This document shows, piece by piece, positions 1-10,190 of a stretch of DNA of 64,000 nucleotides (the first letter of the stretch is position 1; the number at the start of each line of letters is the position of its first letter). The DNA lies in NCBI RefSeq assembly GCF_014701095.1, contig NZ_AP023439.1, positions 5,940,001 through 6,004,000 on the forward strand, written 5' to 3'. The stretch is from Streptomyces tuirus (GTDB lineage: Bacteria; Actinomycetota; Actinomycetes; Streptomycetales; Streptomycetaceae). The translations under genes were made by a program, and so were the position numbers. The notes beneath the pieces were generated by a model that worked only from the letters and a program-made list of their open reading frames with translations, had not been told where the DNA came from and did no database searches.

Positions 1-141
1 GTGCCCTCTCAGGGAGGGCCGTTGCTCTCCGCCGAGTCGGCCATTCACTCGGTGCTTCCGGACTGGCGAAGCCATCTGGATCAACAGGTCATGGACAACC
101 CGCTGTTCTGGGCCGCCTTCAAGATCACCGGAGCTGTGTGA
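1..141 (+). CDS. C-terminal tail of a CHAT-domain-like protein (partial)
   Basis: The window opens inside an open frame that runs for 46 codons to a TGA. The tail reads HSVLPDW, then NPLFWAAFKITGAV, which resembles the conserved end of CHAT (caspase-like) peptidase domains, where a P-L-[YF]-W-A-x-F-x-[LIV]-x-G block closes the fold. The catalytic His/Cys region would lie upstream of the window, so activity cannot be judged. CHAT proteins in actinomycetes are often long TPR-CHAT proteins. The assignment rests on one short motif. Confidence 0.5.
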   Translation: MPSQGGPLLSAESAIHSVLPDWRSHLDQQVMDNPLFWAAFKITGAV

Positions 142-635
142 GTCCCAATTCTAGCTCAAGTCCCGTCGGCTCTCCGCCAGGCACGGCCGTGCTCGATCCC
201 ACCCGGACTCGGGTCGCGGTGCTGGCGGCGACCGACACCGATGTCCACCGCGACGCTCTCGGATAGCGGGAAGTCGTCCCTGGCACCTTCTTCGCCCTTG
301 TCGTCACAGTGGGCCGAGATCCTTCCGGCCCCGTGAAGAAGGACGTGGGCGTTACCAGCACCGTGCTGCGGACCCACCGCTGGATTCCGGCCGCAGGGGT
401 GCGGAGACCACGCTGCTCCGGCCGGACGTAACGCTCGGGGTCTTCGGCGAGGCGCTCGGAGCCTCGGCTTACTCACGCTGGCGTGCGGCCGTATCACCTG
501 GCCCCTGGTGAGAACCGTTCTCGATGAACGAACGCGTGACGTGCATGTCCCAGAAGTCCCAGGGGCAACTGCGAGTCCCCCCTGCCCCGCATCTGTGCAG
601 GTCAGGAGGGGTTTCGCGCGGCTTTCCCAGAGCCT
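142..635. other. Decayed intergenic stretch, no intact gene seen
   Basis: About 490 bases between the CHAT-like tail and the XRE-MurA gene. Plus-strand frames show short gene-like pieces broken by stops and frame changes, for example RVAVLAATDTDVH near 210-250 and TLLRPDVTLGVFGEALGAS near 410-470. This suggests a degraded gene, but I do not recognise the family. No convincing terminator, repeat or RNA gene was found. Confidence 0.35.
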
Positions 636-2165
636 TCAGATGTCCCGGAACGTCTCGATCTGCGCCCCCACCGAGTTCAGCCGCTCCGCCAGGTCCTCGT
701 AACCCCGGTTGATGACGTACACGTTGCGCAGCACCGACGTGCCCTCGGCCGCCATCATCGCGAGGAGGACGACCACCGCAGGGCGCAGCGCCGGCGGGCA
801 CATCATCTCGGCGGCGCGCCAGCGCGTCGGGCCCTCGACCAGGACGCGGTGGGGGTCCAGGAGCTGGAGGCGGCCGCCGAGGCGGTTCAGGTCCGTGAGG
901 TAGATCGCGCGGTTGTCGTAGACCCAGTCGTGGATGAGGGTCTTGCCCTGGGCGACCGCCGCGATGGCCGCGAAGAACGGGACGTTGTCGATGTTCAGGC
1001 CGGGGAACGGCATGGGGTGGATCTTGTCGATCGGCGCCTCCAGCTTGGAGGGGCGGACGGTGAGGTCCACCAGGCGCGTACGGCCGTTGTCGGCGAAGTA
1101 CTCCGGCGTGCGGTCGTGGTCGAGGCCCATCTCCTCCAGGACCGCCAGCTCGATCTCCAGGAACTCGATCGGCACCCGGCGCACCGTCAGCTCCGACTCG
1201 GTGACCACGGCCGCCGCGACCAGGCTCATCGCCTCGACCGGGTCCTCGGAGGGGGAGTAGTCCACGTCGACGTCGATGGTCGGCACGCCGTGCACGGTCA
1301 GGGTGGTGGTGCCGATGCCGTCGACCTTGACGCCGAGCGCCTCCAGGAAGAAGCAGAGGTCCTGGACCATGTAGTTGGACGAGGCGTTGCGGATGACGGT
1401 GATGCCGTCGTGCCGGGCGGCCGCGAGCAGCGCGTTCTCGGTCACCGTGTCGCCGCGCTCGGTGAGGACGATCGGGCGGTCGGGGCTGACCGCGCGGTCC
1501 ACCTGGGCGTGGTACTGGCCCTCGGTGGCGGCGATGTCCAGACCGAACCGGCGCAGCGCGATCATGTGCGGCTCGACGGTGCGCGTACCGAGGTCGCAGC
1601 CGCCGGCGTACGGCAGCTTGAACGAGTCCATGCGGTGCAGCAGCGGGCCGAGGAACATGATGATGGAGCGGGTGCGGCGGGCCGCGTCCGCGTCGATCGC
1701 CGCCAGGTCCAGCTCGGCCGACGGCACGATCTCCAGGTCGACACCGTCGTTGATCCACCGGGTGCGCACACCGATGGAGCCCAGCACCTCCAGGAGGCGG
1801 TACACCTCCTCGATGCGGGCGACGCGGCGCAGCACCGTGCGCCCCTCGTTGAGCAGTGAGGCGCACAGCAGCGCCACGCACGCGTTCTTGCTCGTCTTCA
1901 CGTCGATGGCACCGGACAGCCGGCGCCCGCCGACCACGCGCAGATGCATCGGACCGGCGTAGCCGAGGGACACGATCTCGCTGTCGAGGGCCTCCCCGAT
2001 GCGAGCGATCATCTCAAGGCTGATGTTCTGGTTGCCGCGCTCGATCCGGTTGACGGCGCTCTGGCTGGTGCCGAGCGCCTCCGCCAGCTGCGACTGAGTC
2101 CAGCCCCGGTGCTGCCGGGCGTCACGGATGAGCTTGCCGATGCGTACGAGGTAGTCGTCTGCCAT
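636..2165 (-). CDS. XRE-HTH / UDP-GlcNAc enolpyruvyl transferase (MurA-like) fusion
   Basis: 509 aa. Residues about 8-62 form an XRE/Cro helix-turn-helix (QLAEALGTSQSAVNRIERG). The rest is an EPSP-synthase/MurA fold: SKNA with Lys93-Asn94, the loop AGGCDLGTRTVEPH with the catalytic-type Cys190 and Arg195, and a C-terminal NRGYEDLAERL. MurA transfers enolpyruvate from PEP to UDP-GlcNAc, the first committed step of peptidoglycan synthesis. A DNA-binding head is not part of the housekeeping enzyme, so this is probably a second, regulatory or specialised MurA. The ATG lies 7 nt after TAACCT, which suggests a leaderless transcript, and a palindrome covers that promoter (2178-2193). The enzymatic residues look intact; whether it still catalyses is unknown. 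Confidence 0.9.
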   Translation of the reverse strand: MADDYLVRIGKLIRDARQHRGWTQSQLAEALGTSQSAVNRIERGNQNISLEMIARIGEALDSEIVSLGYAGPMHLRVVGGRRLSGAIDVKTSKNACVALLCASLLNEGRTVLRRVARIEEVYRLLEVLGSIGVRTRWINDGVDLEIVPSAELDLAAIDADAARRTRSIIMFLGPLLHRMDSFKLPYAGGCDLGTRTVEPHMIALRRFGLDIAATEGQYHAQVDRAVSPDRPIVLTERGDTVTENALLAAARHDGITVIRNASSNYMVQDLCFFLEALGVKVDGIGTTTLTVHGVPTIDVDVDYSPSEDPVEAMSLVAAAVVTESELTVRRVPIEFLEIELAVLEEMGLDHDRTPEYFADNGRTRLVDLTVRPSKLEAPIDKIHPMPFPGLNIDNVPFFAAIAAVAQGKTLIHDWVYDNRAIYLTDLNRLGGRLQLLDPHRVLVEGPTRWRAAEMMCPPALRPAVVVLLAMMAAEGTSVLRNVYVINRGYEDLAERLNSVGAQIETFRDI

Positions 2166-2177
2166 GGGCTTGAGGTT

Positions 2178-2193
2178 ATCTCAGATATGAGAT
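2178..2193 (-). promoter_or_regulatory. Palindromic operator over the XRE-MurA promoter
   Basis: ATCTCA-GATA-TGAGAT is a perfect 6+4+6 inverted repeat. Read on the minus strand it abuts the -10-like TAACCT and ends 12 nt before the ATG of the XRE-MurA gene. It shares the pattern GAYATCTC-N6-GAGATAAC with the palindrome at 2579-2596. An XRE protein commonly represses its own promoter, so autoregulation is the simplest reading (inference). Confidence 0.6.
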
Positions 2194-2250
2194 GTCACCC
2201 GACCGGGGGGGTCCGAACGGGTGACGGGCTGTCAATCCCGCCCGGCGGCC

Positions 2251-2451
2251 TCAGCGTCGACGCGCCTTGGTGGTGCGCCGCCATCCGAAAGGTCCGGGCA
2301 GATCCATCGATGTCGTACGACGTCCGGTGCTGCTGCGGGTGTAACGCGGGCCGTTCTTTCCGCCGCCGGTGGTGATGGACCAGGAGCGCTTGTTGATGTT
2401 CAGGCGCACCCCCGGAAGGATCCGGAAACTCTTGCGGAACGTGAGCGGCAT
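2251..2451 (-). CDS. DUF4236 small protein
   Basis: 66 aa, beginning MPLTFRKSFRILPGVRLNINK and continuing with WSITTGG and GRRTTSMDLPG. This is the pattern of DUF4236: a short basic beta-rich domain with an F-R-K-S start, PGVRLN, and a closing T-x-x-x-P-G-x-G-like segment. The ATG at 2451 is chosen over an upstream in-frame ATG at 2526 because GGGGAG lies 7 nt before it and the domain starts exactly there. Function is unknown. It lies between the XRE-MurA gene and acnA; its promoter region contains the palindrome at 2579-2596. Confidence 0.75.
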   Translation of the reverse strand: MPLTFRKSFRILPGVRLNINKRSWSITTGGGKNGPRYTRSSTGRRTTSMDLPGPFGWRRTTKARRR

Positions 2452-2578
2452 GCCTGTCTCCCCTTCGTATGGCGTGGATGTCGTGCGTGGGTACCCGGTT
2501 CGGATACCCGGGAAAGAGGCGCACATGACCGCACGGTGGACGCCGGGGCATGACCATCCGGCGCTCGTGTACTAGAGT

Positions 2579-2596
2579 TATCTCGACATCGAGATA
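2579..2596. promoter_or_regulatory. Palindromic operator in the DUF4236/acnA intergenic region
   Basis: TATCTCGA-CA-TCGAGATA is a perfect 8+2+8 inverted repeat. On the minus strand it reads GATATCTC-N6-GAGATAAC, nearly the same as the site in front of the XRE-MurA gene (GACATCTC-N6-GAGATAAC). It sits 131 bp upstream of the acnA start and 128 bp upstream of the DUF4236 start, so it could control either or both. Confidence 0.6.
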
Positions 2597-2627
2597 TCTG
2601 CCGAGAGAGCACTCCAGCCGCCACCCC

Positions 2628-2658
2628 GGTAAGGGTTACCTAACTTAGCCTTACCTTA
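2628..2658. promoter_or_regulatory. Iron-box-like element and adjacent palindrome upstream of acnA
   Basis: GGTAA-GGG-TTACC (2628-2640) is a perfect palindrome. The following 19 bases (2640-2658), read on the minus strand as TAAGGTAAGGCTAAGTTAG, match the actinobacterial DtxR/DmdR/IdeR iron-box consensus at about 14 of 19 positions by eye. Aconitase carries a 4Fe-4S cluster, and acn is iron-regulated in related actinobacteria, so iron control is plausible. The right half of the box is imperfect. Confidence 0.45.
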
Positions 2659-2726
2659 GCGGATCGGCCAAGATGCCGTGGCGGCAGGATCGTGGTGGTA
2701 CGCGCACATCAATGAAGGAGACTGTC

Positions 2727-5444
<2,718 letters not shown>

Positions 5445-5476
5445 GCGGACCGGCAGGGCAGTTCACGGCAGTTCGA

Positions 5477-5510
5477 GGGCCGCGTTCCCGGGTGACCGGG
5501 GGCGCGGCCC
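5477..5510. terminator. Bidirectional hairpin terminator
   Basis: GGGCCGCG pairs with CGCGGCCC around an inner CCCGG/CCGGG stem. It lies between the convergent ends of acnA and the sugar-binding lipoprotein gene and can serve both. Confidence 0.7.
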
Positions 5511-5573
5511 GCGCCGTTCCCTTACTCTCCGGGCCGTTCGCGGACTCCCCGGGCAGGACCCAGGATCCGCCGG

Positions 5574-6929
5574 TCACCCGCCCCGGTACTTCGCCGCCGC
5601 GGCCTGGGCCAGGTCCTGGGACTTGTCCAGGGCCGCGTCCACCGACTGCTGCCCGGCGATGGCCGCGGCGATCTGCTGGGAGACCGCCGTACCCAGCACG
5701 GCGAACTCCGGGATGCCGAGGAAGCCGATGCCCTGGTAGGGGCGGGGGCCCACGCCCGGGTTCCTCGGGTCGGCGGAGTCCGTCGCCGCCGTGAACTCCT
5801 GCCGGTACCAGGCACCGGCAGCCTGCTGGTACTCGGGCTTCTCGTAGAGCGACATGCGGTTCCCGGCGGGCGCCGAGGTCCAGCCCACCTCCTGGCCGAC
5901 CAGCTCCTGGAACTCCTTGGAGGAGGCCCAGGAGATGAACTCCCAGGCGGAGTCCTTGTTCCCGGAGGCCTGCTGGACGCCCCAGGCCCAGGTCCACAGC
6001 CAGCCGGCCTTGGCGGTCCTGTCGTGCGGGGCGGGGACGTAGCCCACCTTGCCCTTGACCGAGGAACCGTCGGCCTCGATCGACGAGGCCAGCGACGTGG
6101 CGTCGTACATCATGGCGCACTTGCCCTCGACGAAACGGTCCAGGATCTCCAGCACGCCCATCCGTTCGGCGCCGGGCTGGCCGTGGGTGCGGAGCAGGTC
6201 GACGTAGAACCCGACGGCCTTCTTGAACTCCGGTGAGGTCAGGCGGGCGTTCCAGTCCATGTCGTACCAGGCGCCGCCGAAGGTGTTGACGACCGTGTTG
6301 ATGGGGGCGAGGTTCTGGCCCCAGCCGGGCAGGCCGCGCAGGCAGATGCCGCTCGCGCCCTCGGAGCCGTCGACCCGCGAGGCGAGGTCGGCGACCTGCT
6401 CCCAGGTCGGGTCCGGCGGCATGGTCAGCCCGCCCTTGCGGAACAGGTCCTTGCGGTACATCAGGAAGGAGCCCTCGCCGTAGAAGGGTTCGGCGTAGAG
6501 CTTGCCGTCCTCCCCGGTCAGCGAGGACGCCAGGTTCGGGAAGACGTCGTCCTGGTCGAAGTCCTCGTCGGCCTTCACATAGGAGTCCAGCGGGGCGAGC
6601 CAGCCGTTGTCCGCGTAGATCGGCACCTCGTAGGCGCTGACGCTCGCCACGTCGTAGGTGCCGGCCTGGGTGGCGAACTCGCGGTTCATCTTCTCCCGCG
6701 CCTCGTTCTCCGGCAGCAGCGTGTAGTCGACGGAGATGCCGGTCTCCGCCGTGAAGTGCTTCTTGGTGAGCTTCTTGAGGGTCTGGATCTGCGGCACGTC
6801 CGTCGCGAGCACACGGAGGCCGGCCCGCTCCTCGCCGCCGGACGGATCGGTGTCACCGCACCCGGCGAGGACCAGACCGGCGGCAGCCGTGAGAGCCACG
6901 GCCGCCTGAATGAGGCGGCTGCGTTCCAT
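5574..6929 (-). CDS. Family-1 extracellular sugar-binding lipoprotein
   Basis: 451 aa. An N-terminal signal peptide ends in the lipobox LAGC, so the mature protein is membrane-anchored outside the cell. The body is an MBP-like SBP_bac_1 fold (YDVASVSAYEVPIYADNGWLAPL early; GKCAMMYDATSLASSIEADG and YVPAPHD later), closest in feel to sorbitol/mannitol-type binding proteins. ATG 6929 is chosen because the signal peptide starts there and AAGGCG lies upstream; a GTG at 6950 is possible. It follows the xylH-like gene on the same strand after about 90 AT-rich bases. No family-1 permeases are adjacent, so it may be an orphan receptor or borrow a permease elsewhere. Confidence 0.88.
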   Translation of the reverse strand: MERSRLIQAAVALTAAAGLVLAGCGDTDPSGGEERAGLRVLATDVPQIQTLKKLTKKHFTAETGISVDYTLLPENEAREKMNREFATQAGTYDVASVSAYEVPIYADNGWLAPLDSYVKADEDFDQDDVFPNLASSLTGEDGKLYAEPFYGEGSFLMYRKDLFRKGGLTMPPDPTWEQVADLASRVDGSEGASGICLRGLPGWGQNLAPINTVVNTFGGAWYDMDWNARLTSPEFKKAVGFYVDLLRTHGQPGAERMGVLEILDRFVEGKCAMMYDATSLASSIEADGSSVKGKVGYVPAPHDRTAKAGWLWTWAWGVQQASGNKDSAWEFISWASSKEFQELVGQEVGWTSAPAGNRMSLYEKPEYQQAAGAWYRQEFTAATDSADPRNPGVGPRPYQGIGFLGIPEFAVLGTAVSQQIAAAIAGQQSVDAALDKSQDLAQAAAAKYRGG

Positions 6930-6966
6930 GACACATCGCCTTGTACCCACGTGTGCCGCTTGTTAG

Positions 6967-7007
6967 GCATTTTGTAAGAAAAAGGAATGATGGGTGCATT
7001 TTCCAAG
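6967..7007. repeat. AT-rich direct repeat between lipoprotein and permease genes
   Basis: GCATTTTGTAAG (6967-6978) and GCATTTTCCAAG (6996-7007) match at 10 of 12 positions with starts 29 bp apart. They lie in a short AT-rich gap that stands out from its surroundings. It may be a regulatory region for the lipoprotein gene. Confidence 0.4.
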
Positions 7008-7018
7008 CAGGTCTGCGC

Positions 7019-8317
7019 TCAGGGGCGGCCGCGTCTGGCCTGAGCGCGCCGGGACAACGCGTCCGCCGCCACGGCGGCCAGCAGCACCCCGCCGGTGATC
7101 ATGAACTGCACGGCGTCCTGGACCCCCAGCAGCCCCATGCCCGAGGCGATCGACTGGATGACCACCACACCGAGCAGCACCGACCAGGGCGAGCCCCGCC
7201 CGCCGAACAGACTCGTCCCGCCGATGACGGCCGCCGCGATCGCGTTGATCAGCAGCATCCCCGAACCGGCGGCACGCGCCGTCGTGGGGCTCGCCGAGGT
7301 CAGCCCCGAGGCCACGAACAGTCCGCCGAACGCGGCCAGCGTCCCCGACACCATGAACATCGCGACCCGCACCCGCTCCACCCCGATGCCGGCCCGCCGC
7401 GCCGCCTCGACCCCGCCGCCGAGCGCGTAGACCTGCCGCCCGTAACGGGTGCGGCGCAGCACGTAGTCCGAGACGACCAGGACCACCAGGAAGATCAGCA
7501 GCGCGAGCGGCAGTCCCTGGAACCGGTTGAGGGTGTGGGCCGCGGCGAACGCGACCACCGCGAGCAGAGCGGTGCGCAACCAGATCTCGCCCCCGGGCCG
7601 GTAGGGCATCCCGGTCGCCCGGTGGCGGCTCCGCCGGCGGCGGGCGGCCAGGAAGTACCCGCCCGTGCCGAGCGCCGCGACCGCGTACGCCGCCAGGTCG
7701 TTGTCGAAGTGCCGGCTGGTCAGGGAGGCGACCAGGCCGTCCTCGTCGATGTTGATCGTGCCGCTCGCCCCCAGCAGGTAGAGCGTCAGACCGTTCCAGA
7801 TCAGCAGCCCGGCCAGTGTCACCACGAACGCGGGCACGCCGAACCAGGCATGGAAGAACCCGTGGAAGGCGCCCACCGCCGTGCCCGCGGCCACCGCCAC
7901 GATCACCGCCAGCCACTCCGGCACCCCGTGGTTCACGTTGAGCACGGCGAACGCCGCCCCCGCCAGGCCGCTGACCGAGCCCACCGACAGATCGATCTCC
8001 CGGATCAGCAGCACGAACACGATGCCGACGGCGACCAGCCCGGTCCCGACGATGTCCACGCTCAGGTTGGACAGGTTGCGCGGCGAGAGGAACTTGTCGT
8101 CCAGCCCCTGGAAGACGATCCAGATCACGATCAGCCCGGTGATGACCAGCAGCGGCCCCCGCTCGCCGTCGCGCACACCGCCGCGGAGGTCCCGGACGTA
8201 CTCCCGCACACTGTCCTGCCAGCCGCGGGCGGCGCCTGGCTCGCGGCCGGTGGTGACCGGCCCGGCACTGCCCGTCCCGGCCGGCCCGCCGTCCCCGCGC
8301 GGCCCCCCGCGGCTCAC
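7019..8317 (-). CDS. XylH-like sugar ABC transporter permease
   Basis: 432 aa, multi-spanning permease of the ribose/xylose (BPD_transp_2) family. Landmarks: LIREIDLSVGSVSGLAG, FGVPAFVVTLAGLL, and the cytoplasmic loop GGVEAARRAGIGVERVR that contacts the ATPase. The GTG at 8317 overlaps the TGA of the ATPase gene and has GAGGAGG 7 nt upstream; a GTG at 8323 is also in frame. It is a clear paralog of the xylH gene at 25798-27090, sharing AAAVIGGTSLFGGRG. It is the last gene of the coupled phosphatase-transporter block. Confidence 0.92.
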   Translation of the reverse strand: MSRGGPRGDGGPAGTGSAGPVTTGREPGAARGWQDSVREYVRDLRGGVRDGERGPLLVITGLIVIWIVFQGLDDKFLSPRNLSNLSVDIVGTGLVAVGIVFVLLIREIDLSVGSVSGLAGAAFAVLNVNHGVPEWLAVIVAVAAGTAVGAFHGFFHAWFGVPAFVVTLAGLLIWNGLTLYLLGASGTINIDEDGLVASLTSRHFDNDLAAYAVAALGTGGYFLAARRRRSRHRATGMPYRPGGEIWLRTALLAVVAFAAAHTLNRFQGLPLALLIFLVVLVVSDYVLRRTRYGRQVYALGGGVEAARRAGIGVERVRVAMFMVSGTLAAFGGLFVASGLTSASPTTARAAGSGMLLINAIAAAVIGGTSLFGGRGSPWSVLLGVVVIQSIASGMGLLGVQDAVQFMITGGVLLAAVAADALSRRAQARRGRP

Positions 8318-9093
8318 GGCCACGCCTCCTCGTCGCCCTTCGTCCGATGGGCCACGGCGTTGTCCGCGGCCCCGGTGACGGAGGAGATGATCTGCTCCTG
8401 GGTCACGGTGCTCACGTCGAACAGACCGTTGTTGCGGCCCAGCCGCAGCACGGCGACCCGGTCCGCGACGGCCTTGATGTCGCCCATGTTGTGACTGATG
8501 AGGATGATCGCCATCCCGCGGTCGCGCACGCCCTCGATCAGGTCGAGCAGATGGCTGGTCTGCTCCACGCCCAGGGCGGCGGTCGGCTCGTCGAGCTGCA
8601 GCACCTTGGGCGAGCCCATCAGCGAGCGGGAGATCGCCACGGCCTGCCGCTGCCCGGCCGACAGTGCCGCGACCGGCATCCGCACGTCGGGGATGCGGAT
8701 CGACAGGGCCCGCATCAGATCACGGGCGCGGCGCTCCATCTCGACCTCGTCGAGGACGCCCACCCGGTCGATCTCGCGGCCGAGGAAGAGATTGCCGACC
8801 ACGTCCAGGTTGTCGCACATGGCGAGGTCCTGGTAGACGGTCGCGATGCCCAGGGCGTGGGCGTCGTGCGGGCGCCTGATCTGCACCAGGCGCCCCTCCC
8901 ACTCGATGATGCCCCGGTCGGCTGGGCTGACCCCGGAGATCACCTTGACCAGTGTGGACTTGCCGGCTCCGTTGTCACCGGCCAGGGCCACGACCTCCCC
9001 GGCCCGGACCTGGAGATCGACGTCCACGAGCGCCTGGACGCCGCCGAAGCGCTTGGTGATGCCGCGCAACGCCAGTACGGGGGGATGGGCCAC
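8314..9093 (-). CDS. XylG-like sugar ABC transporter ATPase (single domain)
   Basis: 259 aa with one nucleotide-binding domain: Walker A GDNGAGKST, signature LSAGQRQAVAIS (LSGGQ changed to LSAGQ), Walker B VLQLDEPTAAL and switch His in LISHNM. The GTG at 9093 (VAHPPVLALRG) is preferred over GTG 9111, because it has GAGGTGG 5 nt upstream and aligns with the xylG start (VSATPVLALRG). Ribose-type importers usually carry a tandem double ATPase; the half-length form matches the xylG here and would act as a homodimer. Confidence 0.93.
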   Translation of the reverse strand: MAHPPVLALRGITKRFGGVQALVDVDLQVRAGEVVALAGDNGAGKSTLVKVISGVSPADRGIIEWEGRLVQIRRPHDAHALGIATVYQDLAMCDNLDVVGNLFLGREIDRVGVLDEVEMERRARDLMRALSIRIPDVRMPVAALSAGQRQAVAISRSLMGSPKVLQLDEPTAALGVEQTSHLLDLIEGVRDRGMAIILISHNMGDIKAVADRVAVLRLGRNNGLFDVSTVTQEQIISSVTGAADNAVAHRTKGDEEAWP

Positions 9094-9107
9094 GGGGACC
9101 ACCTCGC

Positions 9108-10190
9108 TCACCGGGTGAGCCCGGCCCGGTCACAGGCCGGGCGGAGCTTCGGGGTGCAGATCTGGTCGATCGTGTAGACGGCGTCCCGCACGAGCGTCCG
9201 GCCGATCGTCTCGCGCGTCACGGCGGTCGGGGTGAGCAGGATCGCCGGGACGTCCTTCGTCGTGGGGCTGTCCACCTGCGTCGTGACCAGGGCGTCGATG
9301 TCGTTGCCGCGCGCCAGGGCGACGGCCATCGCGGCGGCCGCCTCGGTCTCCAGCCGGAACGGCTTGTAGACGGTCATGTACTGCTCGCCCTCGACGATGC
9401 GCTGCACGGCGTCGAGGTCGGCGTCCTGCCCGGTGACCGGGGGCAGCGGCGAGACACGGGCGCTCTTGAGGGCCGAGACGACACCGGCCGCGATCGAGTC
9501 GTTGGCCGCGAGCACCCCGTCGATCCGGCTCGGGCCGAGGTCGCTGATCGCGGCGGACATCTGGTCGTGCGCGTTCTCCGTGCGCCACCCGAGGGTGTTG
9601 TACGACTTCAGGATCCGCACCTGGCCCTCCAGGACGGACCGGGCTCCGCCCTCGTACCAGGCGGCGTTGGGGCTGGAGGGGTCGCCGTTCATCATGACGA
9701 CACCGCCGCCGTCGGCCCTGGCACCCATGCCGTCCAGGAGCGCCCGGCCCTGGAGCCTGCCGACCCGGGCGCCGTCGAAACTGACGAAACCCGAGATCGG
9801 CCCCTCGGCGAGGCGGTCGTAGGCGACGACCGGGATGCCCTCGCGGTGTGCCGCGCGGACCGAGGAACGCAGGGCCTTGGGGTCGACGACGTCCAGCATC
9901 AGGACCGAGACGCCCCGGGTGATCATGGAGTTCATCTGCTGCCGCTGGCTCGCCGCGTCGTTCTCGGCGTTGGCGTACACGACCGTGCACTCGGGGCACA
10001 GCTCCTTCACCCGCTTCTCGATCAGCGGCTTGTCGGACTTCTCCCAGCGGGGCACGGCCCGGCTCGGCAGCAGCAGCCCGACGGTCAGCTCACCCTCGCC
10101 CTCCCCGGCGCTGTCGGTACACCCGGCGAGGGAGACGGCCAGGAGGACCGCCAGCAGTCCGGCGACGCCGCGCAGGCCAAGGCCACGCAT
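9108..10190 (-). CDS. XylF-like periplasmic-binding lipoprotein
   Basis: 360 aa. Signal peptide with lipobox LAGC, then a Peripla_BP_4 fold: ELTVGLLLPS, VLMLDVVDPKAL, IPVVAYDRLAEGPI, VTGQDADLDAVQRIVEGEQYMTVYKP. The same blocks occur in xylF at 23708-24820, so it should bind a xylose-like pentose or related sugar; the ligand is not proven. Its ATG shares a base with the upstream phosphatase stop (TGATG), and GGGGGAGG stands 6 nt before it, so translation is coupled to the phosphatase. Confidence 0.92.
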   Translation of the reverse strand: MRGLGLRGVAGLLAVLLAVSLAGCTDSAGEGEGELTVGLLLPSRAVPRWEKSDKPLIEKRVKELCPECTVVYANAENDAASQRQQMNSMITRGVSVLMLDVVDPKALRSSVRAAHREGIPVVAYDRLAEGPISGFVSFDGARVGRLQGRALLDGMGARADGGGVVMMNGDPSSPNAAWYEGGARSVLEGQVRILKSYNTLGWRTENAHDQMSAAISDLGPSRIDGVLAANDSIAAGVVSALKSARVSPLPPVTGQDADLDAVQRIVEGEQYMTVYKPFRLETEAAAAMAVALARGNDIDALVTTQVDSPTTKDVPAILLTPTAVTRETIGRTLVRDAVYTIDQICTPKLRPACDRAGLTR

